Part shown: positions 8,525 to 16,412 of the stretch, piece after piece
Position numbering within the stretch: the first letter of the stretch is position 1
How the letters are laid out: each line of letters starts with the position of its first letter
Assembly (NCBI GenBank): GCA_963775085.1
Contig: CAVZHO010000008.1
Location: forward strand, 1 to 64,000
Length of the DNA: 64,000 nucleotides
Source: JAAFIP01 sp963775085
Lineage (GTDB): Bacteria > Pseudomonadota > Gammaproteobacteria > Burkholderiales > Burkholderiaceae_C
Direction of reading: 5' to 3'
The notes under the pieces: generated by a model
Database searches by the model: none
What the model was told of the DNA's origin: nothing
Seen by the model: only the letters and a program-made list of their open reading frames with translations
Position numbers and translations under genes: made by a program

Positions 8525-9992
8525 CACGGTGCAACCATTGGCAGCACAATCTGACATCGGCCTGATCGGTGTCGGCCTGATGGGCGAAAACCTGGCACTC
8601 AACAAAGCCAGTAAAGGCTTTGCCGTGTCGGTGTTTGATATGGACAGCGCGCGGGTACACACATTCACCAACGGGCGGGCGCTTGGCCTGTCGATCACGG
8701 GTTGCCATTCCTTGTTGGCGCTGGTGCAATCGCTGGCGCTGCCCAGGCGGGTCATGCTCATGGTGCCTGCGGGCAAGGCGGTGGACAGCATCATTGAAGC
8801 CTTGGCACCCTTGCTGGCCAGTGGAGACATCATCATTGACGGCGGCAACTCGCATTTTGCCGACACCACGCGGCGTTTAAGTCAATTACAGGCGCGCGGC
8901 CTGCTCTACGTGGGCGCGGGCGTGTCCGGCGGCGAAGAGGGCGCGTTGCTGGGCCCCTGCATCATGCCCGGCGGCTCGGGCGCGGCCTGGCCGCATGTGA
9001 AACCGATTTTTCAGGCCATTGCCGCGACGGTAGACGACGGCGTCCCCTGCTGCGAGTGGATCGGCGACGGGGGCGCGGGCCATCTGGTGAAGATGGTGCA
9101 CAACGGTATCGAATACGGCGACATGCAACTCATTTGCGAAGCCTACCATGTGATGCGCAATCTGCTGGGCATGACGGCTGGCGAAATGCATGCCGTATTT
9201 AACCACTGGAGCCAGGGCCCACTCAAAAGCTATTTGATCGAAATCACACGCGATATCCTGGCCACCCAGGATACCGATGGCCTGCCGCTGGTGGACAAAA
9301 TACTAGACAAAGCGGGCCAAAAGGGCACTGGCAAATGGACGGTGAATTTAGCATTGGACTTAGGCGTTTCGCTCACCCTCATCACCGAGTCGGTGTTCGC
9401 CCGCGTGCTGTCGGCCCAAAAAGACGAGCGGGTGCTGGCCGCGCGAACGCTGGCAGGCCCACAGGCCGCGTTTACTGGTGACCGCCAAGCCGTGATTGAC
9501 GATTTGGGCCACGCACTCTACGCCGCAAAAATCATCTCTTACACCCAGGGTTACCAGCTACTGCGCGCAGCCGCAGACCAGTTTGGCTGGACGCTGAACT
9601 ATGGCGGCATTGCACTGCTGTGGCGCGGCGGTTGCATCATCCGCTCGGCATTTTTAGTCAAAATCAAGCAAGCCTTTGACCGCAACCCCAGCCTCAATAA
9701 CCTGCTGCTCGACCCCTTCTTCACCGACACCATGGCCGCATCGCAGCAGCCGCTGCGAAACACCCTGGTACACGCCCTGCAAAGCGGCATCCCCATGCCC
9801 GCCATGTCTGCAGCCCTGGCCTACTACGACAGCTACCGCACCGCCAACCTGCCAGCTAACCTGCTGCAAGCCCAACGAGACTATTTTGGTGCCCACCAGT
9901 ACGAGCGGGTTGACCAGCCGCGCGGCCAGTATTTTCATACCAACTGGACCGGGCGCGGTGGCGAGACTGCCTCTACGGTGTATGGGGCGTAG
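8517..9992 (+). CDS. gnd: 6-phosphogluconate dehydrogenase (decarboxylating)
   Basis: Oxidises 6-phosphogluconate to ribulose 5-phosphate and CO2 with NADP+ in the oxidative pentose-phosphate pathway. The dinucleotide-binding turn GLIGVGLMGENLALN is near the N-terminus. The substrate motif DGGNSHFADT follows, then the catalytic GAGVSGGEEGALLGPCIMPGG and the helix around GAGHLVKMVHNGIEYGDMQ carrying the conserved lysine. The 491 residues are slightly longer than the usual ~470 because of the N-terminal extension. Start ATG 8517 lies inside the dnaE stop region (ATGAGTAG), so expression probably depends on dnaE translation. Confidence 0.95.
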   Translation: MSSTVQPLAAQSDIGLIGVGLMGENLALNKASKGFAVSVFDMDSARVHTFTNGRALGLSITGCHSLLALVQSLALPRRVMLMVPAGKAVDSIIEALAPLLASGDIIIDGGNSHFADTTRRLSQLQARGLLYVGAGVSGGEEGALLGPCIMPGGSGAAWPHVKPIFQAIAATVDDGVPCCEWIGDGGAGHLVKMVHNGIEYGDMQLICEAYHVMRNLLGMTAGEMHAVFNHWSQGPLKSYLIEITRDILATQDTDGLPLVDKILDKAGQKGTGKWTVNLALDLGVSLTLITESVFARVLSAQKDERVLAARTLAGPQAAFTGDRQAVIDDLGHALYAAKIISYTQGYQLLRAAADQFGWTLNYGGIALLWRGGCIIRSAFLVKIKQAFDRNPSLNNLLLDPFFTDTMAASQQPLRNTLVHALQSGIPMPAMSAALAYYDSYRTANLPANLLQAQRDYFGAHQYERVDQPRGQYFHTNWTGRGGETASTVYGA

Positions 9993-10007
9993 TGCGTATT
10001 AAGCGGT

Positions 10008-10066
10008 AAATCAGGCTGTAGCCCAATAGAATATAGTGTAAGCAGCTATTAAATAAATAGCGTAAG
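10008..10066 (+). repeat. Dispersed bipartite hairpin repeat, copy 2 (type 2)
   Basis: Begins CTGTAGCCCAATAGAATA, followed by GTAAGCAGCTATT and the arm pair GCTATT/AATAGC. It lies between gnd and the convergent DUF5615 gene. It belongs to the second subfamily, in which the first hairpin uses CAATA/TATTG-like arms. Confidence 0.8.
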
Positions 10067-10071
10067 CTTCA

Positions 10072-10398
10072 CTATTCCTCTGCTTCCAGCTGAATAAAGC
10101 GTGGCTCCTGCAACGCAGCCAAGGTGCTGAGCAGCCTGCCAACCAATGGCAAAAAACTCTCCAGCTTATTGTTGGGCGCAATCAGCACCACGACAGACAT
10201 AGGCAGTTGGTTCGCGCTTTGCTGGTACTGCATATTGCGGTCACCCGTGATCAGCACATCAAACTCACCAGCCGCAGCGGCCAATAGTTTGCCATTGACC
10301 AAACCACTCCAGCCCATGAGCTGCACCGTGCGCACAAAGTGGCCGGGCAGCGCAAAACCAAGCTTTCTCGGTATCGACTCGTCAAGCAGAATGCGCAT
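10072..10398 (-). CDS. DUF5615 PIN-like protein (probable toxin of a type II pair)
   Basis: A 108-residue protein of the DUF5615 PIN-like group. It shows MRILLDESIPRKLG at the N-terminus with conserved aspartate, and FDVLITGDRNMQYQ in the middle with the paired acidic positions expected of a PIN-fold nuclease site. It overlaps the upstream DUF433 gene by 17 bases on the same strand, the standard arrangement for DUF433/DUF5615 pairs, which are predicted toxin-antitoxin modules. RNase activity is inferred from the fold, not visible directly. Confidence 0.75.
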   Translation of the reverse strand: MRILLDESIPRKLGFALPGHFVRTVQLMGWSGLVNGKLLAAAAGEFDVLITGDRNMQYQQSANQLPMSVVVLIAPNNKLESFLPLVGRLLSTLAALQEPRFIQLEAEE

Positions 10399-10600
10399 GC
10401 ACTACAGCCTGCTTGGCCTCTTGCAACACACCTTGCGCCAGCTCGCGCGACACCGACGGAAACTCATCCAAAAACTCCGCCAGCGTTTCACCCGTTTCGA
10501 TATATTCAAACAAAATCCGCACCGGCACGCGCGTTCCCGCAAACACTGGCGTGCCGCCAAGTATGTGGGGATTGATAGTGATGAAATTCGTATCAAGCAT
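10382..10600 (-). CDS. DUF433 protein (probable antitoxin partner)
   Basis: A 72-residue DUF433 protein with the family core ITINPHILGGTPVFAGTRVPVRILFEYIETG and a C-terminal helix. DUF433 proteins carry a winged helix-like fold and pair with DUF5615 PIN-like proteins. I chose ATG 10600 because homologues begin MDTNFITINP; an ATG at 10624 is also in frame and no strong ribosome-binding site separates them. The two genes overlap (10382-10398). Confidence 0.72.
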   Translation of the reverse strand: MLDTNFITINPHILGGTPVFAGTRVPVRILFEYIETGETLAEFLDEFPSVSRELAQGVLQEAKQAVVHAHSA

Positions 10601-10742
10601 GTGCCAATGATACGCCTTAGCCATTAATACGACAAATTCGCCAAATTCACCCGCAGCGCCAGGCTGGCCCCGCCATCGAGCTGGCATCCATTTTGAAAGC
10701 CGCGCAGCCTAAAGCCGCGCAAACCACGAAAGGTAACCCACC

Positions 10743-11033
10743 ATGACCGTCAAAACCACCCCATTCGACCCCGCCAAATACCTGGACGACGAGCAGTCTA
10801 TTGCAGACTATTTGACCGACATGCTCGAAGACGGCAGCCCTGGCTTATTGGCTGCCGCGCTGGGCGACATAGCGCGCGCACGCGGCATGGCCCAAATTGC
10901 GCAAGACGCAGGCATTGGCCGCGAGGCGTTGTATAAAGCCTTGCGCGCCGACGCGCAGCCACGCTTTGACACCATCGCACGGGTGTGCAAGGCCTTGGGA
11001 GTCAAGCTGACGGCGCAGCCTTTGCATGTTTAG
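10743..11033 (+). CDS. HigA-type addiction-module antitoxin, no adjacent toxin
   Basis: A 96-residue antidote protein of the HI1420/TIGR02684 group. Its N-terminus KTTPFDPAKYLDDEQSIADYL and C-terminal helix-turn-helix (IAQDAGIGREALYKAL..FDTIARVCKALGVKL) are typical. These antitoxins normally follow a Gp49/HigB-type toxin gene on the same strand. Here the preceding 140 bases hold no intact toxin, so the gene appears to be an orphan. It could still repress its own promoter or neutralise a related toxin elsewhere. Confidence 0.75.
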   Translation: MTVKTTPFDPAKYLDDEQSIADYLTDMLEDGSPGLLAAALGDIARARGMAQIAQDAGIGREALYKALRADAQPRFDTIARVCKALGVKLTAQPLHV

Positions 11034-11048
11034 GCTTCAGTCCAGTAT

Positions 11049-11558
11049 CACGCGCTAGGTGCCGTTAGCCTGCTTGATGCAGATGTCCCGTGTACTGCAG
11101 GGCGGTAGCTCCGGCCTGTTTGCTGCGGCGCTGGGCCGCATTGCTTGCCGGGTGCTGCCAGCAAGCGCCGTAGCCTGCAGCAGGCAGGCAACCGCGCTCT
11201 GCCAACACGTTGCCGCCCGGTTGAGAGGTGTGGCTATGTGCAGTGTGGCGCATGTGCAGTGTCCATCTGCATCCGCTATTAGCCAAGCCACCTCGCCCAA
11301 CGGCTTGCAGTCGGTCAGCGCAAGCCCCGCCAGCACCGTGCCCCAATGACAACCCGCCTGCGAGCGCGGCTTGCTGTGCAACGCCAGCGAGCCATGGTGG
11401 GCGTTGCCACCGCTACCAAGCCGGTAGAACCCTAGGGCACAGAAGCGCCATGCATACAGTGCCACAGATGCTGTAGGCGACCTGATTTCAGATATAAATT
11501 GGGCTGTAGCCCAATAGAATATTGCGCAAGCAGCTATTAAATGTGTAGTGAGTAAGCT
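11049..11558. repeat. ~510-bp direct repeat, left copy
   Basis: Nearly the same sequence recurs at 13032-13537, offset by about 1,980 bases, with scattered substitutions and a few single-base indels. The unit runs from a CGCGCTA-like start through GC-rich palindromic text (for instance CTGCAGCAGGCAGG) and ends in a copy of the small hairpin repeat (11494-11558). A 136-codon frame is open on the minus strand of this copy but not of the other, so it is probably not a gene. The two copies bracket two toxin-antitoxin loci. Confidence 0.8.
11494..11558 (+). repeat. Dispersed bipartite hairpin repeat, copy 3 (type 2)
   Basis: CTGTAGCCCAATAGAATATT with CAATA/TATTG arms, then GCAAGCAGCTATT. It forms the right end of the left ~510-bp direct repeat. 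Confidence 0.8.
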
Positions 11559-11654
11559 GCTTGTGCTCCGCTAGGTAAGAGCGCAAAAGCTACCGTAGCC
11601 CAGCTAGACTCCATAAATCCCGTTTTTGTACAAGTTCTGATACAATAAATTCAA

Positions 11655-12008
11655 ATGCAAGGCAAAGAAAAACCCATCAACTGGCGCGGTAACTCGCTTC
11701 GTGATTTGTGTGATGAAAGCCTGTTTACCCCAGAAGCGCGGCGCGAGGCGGGTAGGCAACTGAGCCAAGTGCAGTTTGGGCTAGACCCAGACCATTGGAA
11801 GCCGTTTAACGAGGTGGGCAGCGGTGCCAAAGAGATCATCGTTGACCAGCAGGATGGCTGATACCGGGTGATGTATGTCGCCAAGTTTGAAGAGGCGGTG
11901 TATGTGTTGCACTGTTTTAAGAAAAAGACCAATGCCACCAGCAAACAAGACAAAGCTTTAGCTAAGTCGAGGTATGACGGAGTAATAGCCGAAAGGAATG
12001 CCACATGA
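11655..12008 (+). pseudogene. HigB/Gp49-like toxin interrupted by an in-frame TGA
   Basis: A 117-codon Gp49-like (RelE/HigB superfamily) toxin frame with one internal stop at 11859-11861. Before the stop it reads ..GSGAKEIIVDQQDG; after it YRVMYVAKFEEAVYVLHCFKKKT, the highly conserved second half of the family. Many homologues have tryptophan or alanine where the TGA stands, so a single TGG-to-TGA change would explain it. The frame ends in ATGA shared with the following antitoxin, so the operon structure is intact. Loss of toxin with an intact antitoxin is a common decay route; a sequencing error is the alternative. Confidence 0.75.
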
Positions 12009-12352
12009 AACGCAAAACAGACCCCATCGCAGACAACGTAGTCGGGCACATCACCCCCGTGGGCGGCAATGTGTTTGCAGACCTGGGCTTTAGCCCCGCC
12101 GAGGCCAAAGCCCTGCAAGCCCAGGTGCATGAGGTGATCGCTAAAAAGCTGGCCATTAAAAAGCAGCTGATGGACTCACTGGCCGACTGGATGGTGCAAG
12201 AAAAGCTCACCCAGGCCAAAGCCGCCACCCTGCTGGGCGTGTCTCGCCCCCGCGTGTCGGATGTAATACGGCACAAAAACAGCAACTTTACGGTGGACGC
12301 GCTGATCGACATGGTGGTACGCACAGGGCAGCCCCTGCAAATTACGCTGTAA
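12005..12352 (+). CDS. HigA-like XRE antitoxin
   Basis: A 115-residue antitoxin with a C-terminal helix-turn-helix (LTQAKAATLLGVSRPRVSDVIRHK) of the HTH_37/XRE type found with Gp49-like toxins. ATG 12005 overlaps the stop of the interrupted toxin gene by four bases (ATGA). It would bind its own promoter and the toxin. With the toxin broken it may persist only as a repressor or as protection against related toxins. Confidence 0.82.
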   Translation: MKRKTDPIADNVVGHITPVGGNVFADLGFSPAEAKALQAQVHEVIAKKLAIKKQLMDSLADWMVQEKLTQAKAATLLGVSRPRVSDVIRHKNSNFTVDALIDMVVRTGQPLQITL

Positions 12353-12467
12353 CCCAACTGTCCGATTTTCTCGGACACTTGTGTGCTGGCGATGTCGCCA
12401 ACACAGACGCTGCGGTAGGATTAAAATTCAACCTCAAGCAACATCGAACCTCACCTAGGACTTCACC

Positions 12468-12701
12468 ATGAACATGGCCGAACTAAGCACCCTGCCGCTT
12501 GCCCAGCGCCTAGAAGCCATGGAAGTGCTGTGGGAGTCGCTCTCGCACGACAGCGCCTACGACCCCAGCCCCGCCTGGCATGCTGATGTGTTGGCGCAGC
12601 GCATGGGCGAGATACAAGCGGGCAAAGCCACAGACTGGGCTGACGCAAAAGCCCGCATCCTCACCCAAGCCGCGCAACTCAATAGCCAGCGCCATGCATA
12701 A
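12468..12701 (+). CDS. Addiction-module component antitoxin (PF09720-type)
   Basis: A 77-residue protein with the family start LSTLPLAQRLEAMEVLWESL and the core PAWHADVLAQRMGEIQAGKATDWADAKARI. This group of small helical antitoxins pairs with ParE/RelE-fold toxins. An AGGA sequence lies upstream of ATG 12468. It overlaps the downstream toxin start by 8 bases. Confidence 0.85.
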   Translation: MNMAELSTLPLAQRLEAMEVLWESLSHDSAYDPSPAWHADVLAQRMGEIQAGKATDWADAKARILTQAAQLNSQRHA

Positions 12702-12999
12702 AGTGCAAATTGCGCCCTCAGCCGAGGGCGATTTGCTGGACGGCTACGCGTTTTACGAGCTGCAAGACCCCGGCGTGGGCGACTATTTTCTACAGTCTTT
12801 AGCCTCTGACATTGAATCGCTGGGGTTGTATGCAGGCATTCACCCTAAGTCACATATTGGCTTGTACCGCACCGCATCCAAGCGGTTTCCATTCTCAATT
12901 TATTACCAATTTGACGGCAGCACGGCCACCGTTGCCGCAGTGTTGGACGCAAGGCGCAACCCCAAGACGCTGCGCCGGGTGTTGGTAGATCGGCATTAG
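12694..12999 (+). CDS. ParE/RelE-family toxin
   Basis: A 101-residue protein: HKVQIAPSAEGDLLDGYAFYELQ at the N-terminus, a middle SHIGLYRTASKRFPFSIYYQF strand pair and a C-terminal VLDARRNPKTLRRVL. This is the pattern of ParE/RelE-fold toxins partnered with PF09720 antitoxins. ATG 12694 sits within the stop of the antitoxin gene (ATGCATAA), giving tight coupling. Whether the target is gyrase or ribosome-bound mRNA cannot be read from the sequence. Confidence 0.83.
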   Translation: MHKVQIAPSAEGDLLDGYAFYELQDPGVGDYFLQSLASDIESLGLYAGIHPKSHIGLYRTASKRFPFSIYYQFDGSTATVAAVLDARRNPKTLRRVLVDRH

Positions 13000-13031
13000 C
13001 CAGCATCGATAGTGATCGTCGCAACAACTAT

Positions 13032-13537
13032 TACGCGCTAGTTGCCGTTGGCCTGCTTGACGCGGATGTCCTGCCTAATGCAGGGCGGTAGCTCTGGCCT
13101 GTCTGCTGCGGTGCTGGGCGGCATTGCTTGCTGGGTGCTGCCCGCAAGCGCCGTAGCCTGCGGCAGGCAGGAAACCGCGCTCTACCAACACGTTGCTGCC
13201 AGGCAGAGAGGTGTGGCCATGTGCAGTGTGGCGCATGTGCCGTGTCCATCTGCATCCGCTGAGCCCAGCCACCTCGCCCAACGGCTTGCAGTCGGTCAGC
13301 CCAAGCCCGGCCTGCACCGCACCCACTGACAACCCGCCTGCGAGCGCGGCTGGCTGTGCAATGCCAGCGAGTCATCGTGGGCGTTGCCACCACAATCAAG
13401 CCGGTAGAACCCTAGGGCACAGAAGCGCCATGACTACAGTGCCACAGATACCGTGGGCTACCAGATTTCATATATAAATCAGGCTGTAGCCCAATAGAAT
13501 ATTGCGTAAGCAGCTATTTAATGTGTAGTGAGTAAGC
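13032..13537. repeat. ~510-bp direct repeat, right copy
   Basis: The second copy of the unit at 11049-11558, in the same orientation, again ending in a small hairpin repeat (13475-13537). By eye roughly nine bases in ten agree. No frame is preserved between the copies, which argues for a non-coding or relic element. Confidence 0.8.
13475..13537 (+). repeat. Dispersed bipartite hairpin repeat, copy 4 (type 2)
   Basis: CTGTAGCCCAATAGAATATT with CAATA/TATTG arms and GTAAGCAGCTATT. It lies at the right end of the right ~510-bp direct repeat. Confidence 0.8.
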
Positions 13538-13972
13538 TGTCTGTACGACAGCAGCCAGCGGCTGGCAAGGCGCATGAAAGCTATGAAATGCCATTGCGCA
13601 TACAACACAAGCAGCGCAAAAAAGTGCAAGCGCGGAGGGCGAGGGGTGCGCCTTGCGCAATCGCCCGCCGAGCAACGACAGTCGCATCCCCGATTTAGCC
13701 AAGGTTGGTCATGCAGATAGAAAGAATGCGAATTGGCCTAGCTTCGTTGCAAAGTCGAGTGATGTTCATGCGTTCAGCGAAGTGGTGTAAACCCTAAATT
13801 TTATTTTCGTCATCACTTGTAGTGATGCCGCGCCTTGTGATTTTTCGGAATATCGGTAACATGCGCTCACAGAGAGTTTCATTTTTGAGACGCTCTGTGG
13901 TTTTGGAAAATGGGAAACCCTGTGACCCTCAGACCCTGACCATGAGTCCTCCCCTCAAACTCTGGAGTTCAT
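13538..13972. other. Non-coding leader of the AT-rich island
   Basis: No supported gene. The left part is still GC-rich; from about 13,720 the sequence becomes AT-richer. A perfect inverted repeat CATCAC-TTGTA-GTGATG lies at 13811-13827 and could be an operator or a small terminator. A ribosome-binding-like TCTGGAG lies just before the ATG at 13973. Confidence 0.4.
13811..13827. promoter_or_regulatory. Perfect inverted repeat upstream of the cysteine-repeat gene
   Basis: CATCAC and GTGATG are separated by five bases, about 145 bases before the start of the 781-residue protein. It is a possible operator; no T-run follows, so a terminator is less likely. Confidence 0.35.
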
Positions 13973-16318
13973 ATGAAATGTTTGATCCTGGCAATATTGC
14001 TCATCGTGTCCGGGTTGCAGGAGTCTTACGCCAGCAAAGTTTGGTGGGAATATGGGATCGCAAGCGCCACAGTCGGTTACGACAAAGATTCTAAACAATG
14101 GGTGCAAGATCGCTACAGCTTAGCTGTTTTGTCGACGGCGGAACTGTCGGAGCGCATGTATATCGTGCATCCTAAATGTAGTCCCGGCGGGCCAAATAAG
14201 TTGCAAAAGCTAGTTGAAATTCGCGATAATTTCAAAACTAGATTTGACGAATTACCTTCGTTGGACGCGTTAACTAATGCTGGCGCTGGTATGACTACAG
14301 AAGCCATTGCGCAGGCACAATTCAAGCGGCTTTCGGCATTGGAAAGTCTTGTTTGGGAGGCGCTAGAAAAGACAAGAGCGGCCTATCTTGCGTGTGGGCT
14401 ACAGGAGCGGGAATTGAACGGCATCACGCTAGCCCTAGTCAGACGACACTGTGGTCGTCCTGGAACTAGTGTGTGCAAAACCAACGTGCCAGCTTTTGGT
14501 GGTTCTCCAAGTGAGGTGCGTTTTGCTGCGCTCCTAGATTGGATTGACGCTCGCCTTAGCGCGTCGTCAAATGCGGCTTTAGCGCAAGCAGCAGTTGGGT
14601 ATAACAAACCGATACTTTTATCTTTTTCAGGCACAAACACTGCTGTTTTGACAAACGCACTTTCGTCTACGTTTGAGGAGGCGTCCAAGTGGCCATTGAA
14701 GCTCACCGCACCCGATCAAGCCGCGCTCGCAGCAGAAGCGATCCGCAAAGTCAGACTCGATCAAAAGGACAGGCTTTCCGGTACTCTTCCAAGATTGCTG
14801 ATGTTGTCGGATCGGTCAACGGTAGCAATACTCGATGCGATTTCAAGTCCGCGAGAAGCGTTTGACCGCATTGAGCGTAGAGCAAGTGAGCTGAAGACAA
14901 CGGTGCTTAGCGGCGTTTCTGATGAAGTAGCTAGAACCCGTATCAATGAATGTTACAAGTTTTTGGCCAAAACTGAGCTACAGGATCTGTCACTATGTGC
15001 GGGATATCAGGTTGATAAGCCTACCCTGATCAATTGCCTTTCAAAAGGGGAATGTGTGCCGACGCTAACTACAACATCAATACGCCGGGACGTGGCGATA
15101 CTTGCTGAGTCACTAACGATCAAGCAGCTCGCGGGTGCAAATTTACTGGGCCGAATTCCTGTGAAGTTCGAGCAACTGGTAGTTGTATCCAGCAAGTGCA
15201 AGGACACTGGCGGTACGGCATTTGAGCTGGCAAAGTGCTTAAATGTGAATGCGTTGCCTGAAAAGGCAGTGGTGTTTGAGAGTTGCGTTCGTAATGCAAA
15301 AACAAATGCAGCACGGTTAGCGTGCGCAGGGTCGGCGGGCGGTATAGCGTTGCCGGATAGTCTTATAAAGTGTGCATCTAACACCAAAGATCAAGCAGCT
15401 TGCTTACTGGGTTCTGCGCTGCCTGAAATTGACAAAGGTGTTGCTAGCGTTCAGGCTTGTTTGCAAGCCGATCAGAGCAATTCGAAACTGAAAGCGTGTC
15501 TGTCTAAGTTGCCGATTAGTGGGGATGCTGCGGTTATCGCGAAATGCCTTGCAGGAAATGATAAAAACGAAACGGCAAAACTGGCACTTTGCTTAGGAGG
15601 AGATCTATTACCCAGCGGAGTAGTGCGCCAAGCCGTCGCATGCTTCGCTGATGGCAATGGCGATGTTGCCACCACTGCAGCTTGCCTAGCAAAAGAGACT
15701 CTTCCAGCTGGCCTGAAAGACGTCTCGAAGCTAATCGTTTGCGCTGCAGAGTCCCAGGGCGATCCTATGGGAACGTCAATTTGTGCTGCATCTGATTCAA
15801 TGAATGCAGAGCTGCGTATCGCACTTCAATGCGCAGTGTCATCGGGCGGCGAACCAACTGCATCAGCAACATGCACCTTTGGCCGCTTGACAATGAAGGA
15901 ATTGCAGCAGTGTTCAGGTAAAAAATTTGGTGATGAAGGTTGTTTTGGGAAAGGCAACGAAATTCAAAAGGCCGCTAAGCTCTTGTTCGGTTCTGAAATA
16001 AGTTCGAACTCTGTAGTTGGACAGGTAGCCACATTTCAGCTCAATGCCATGAGAGATGTAATAGGCTTCTACGAAGCATCTTTTAAGGAAGGTGGGAAGC
16101 TTCTTCAAAACATTTCGTCGGGCGTTGACGCGACTGGCAAAGCTGCGGAAAAACTTGTATCGGCTGCTGGAAAGGAAGCTGAGCGTGGCATTCAAAACGT
16201 CGGCAAAGCAGCGGAGAAAGCAGTTCAAGACGTGGGGAACGCAGCAGGAAGCGTGGTTCAAGGTGTGGTGACAGTGATTCAAAACATATTGCCGCCAATT
16301 AGGTGCTGCCGATTCTAG
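13973..16318 (+). CDS. Exported cysteine-repeat protein of unknown function
   Basis: Not recognised as any family. The 781 residues start with a short signal peptide (MKCLILAILLIVSG..ESYAS), so export is likely. An alpha-rich N-terminal half follows. From about residue 327 to 657 there is a run of paired-cysteine units, each roughly C-A-x(8-13)-C-L-x(4-8)-LP (for example ACFADGN..AACLAKETLPAGL). At least seven units can be lined up, suggesting disulfide-stapled helical hairpins. The last ~80 residues are an amphipathic alanine-rich helix with AAEK and VGKAAEKA heptads, ending in RCCRF. Base composition is visibly more AT-rich than the flanks, a sign of transfer. The next gene follows after 94 bases. 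Confidence 0.7.
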   Translation: MKCLILAILLIVSGLQESYASKVWWEYGIASATVGYDKDSKQWVQDRYSLAVLSTAELSERMYIVHPKCSPGGPNKLQKLVEIRDNFKTRFDELPSLDALTNAGAGMTTEAIAQAQFKRLSALESLVWEALEKTRAAYLACGLQERELNGITLALVRRHCGRPGTSVCKTNVPAFGGSPSEVRFAALLDWIDARLSASSNAALAQAAVGYNKPILLSFSGTNTAVLTNALSSTFEEASKWPLKLTAPDQAALAAEAIRKVRLDQKDRLSGTLPRLLMLSDRSTVAILDAISSPREAFDRIERRASELKTTVLSGVSDEVARTRINECYKFLAKTELQDLSLCAGYQVDKPTLINCLSKGECVPTLTTTSIRRDVAILAESLTIKQLAGANLLGRIPVKFEQLVVVSSKCKDTGGTAFELAKCLNVNALPEKAVVFESCVRNAKTNAARLACAGSAGGIALPDSLIKCASNTKDQAACLLGSALPEIDKGVASVQACLQADQSNSKLKACLSKLPISGDAAVIAKCLAGNDKNETAKLALCLGGDLLPSGVVRQAVACFADGNGDVATTAACLAKETLPAGLKDVSKLIVCAAESQGDPMGTSICAASDSMNAELRIALQCAVSSGGEPTASATCTFGRLTMKELQQCSGKKFGDEGCFGKGNEIQKAAKLLFGSEISSNSVVGQVATFQLNAMRDVIGFYEASFKEGGKLLQNISSGVDATGKAAEKLVSAAGKEAERGIQNVGKAAEKAVQDVGNAAGSVVQGVVTVIQNILPPIRCCRF

Positions 16319-16412
16319 GTTTGACATAGTCGTTGCACGCTAATTGGTTATCCTACGTTGTAAGACGATTTTGTGTCTTCGTGTTGTTTAGTTTTTTTAG
16401 AAGGAAAGATAT

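Noticed and set aside
11055..11465. A 136-codon minus-strand gene in the left direct repeat
   Set aside because: The frame is broken in the other copy and residue composition is implausible, so coding is not supported.
11859..11861. TGA read as selenocysteine in the HigB-like toxin
   Set aside because: No SECIS-like hairpin was evident after the codon and the family has no selenoprotein members; a nonsense change is simpler.
11049..13537. An integron cassette array around the TA genes
   Set aside because: The repeats were checked for attC core sites (RYYYAAC/GTTRRRY); only near matches such as GTTAGCC occur and no integrase gene is present.
13822..14094. A 90-codon gene overlapping the start of the cysteine-repeat gene
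   Set aside because: It overlaps the well-supported 781-residue frame, has no ribosome-binding site and resembles no protein.
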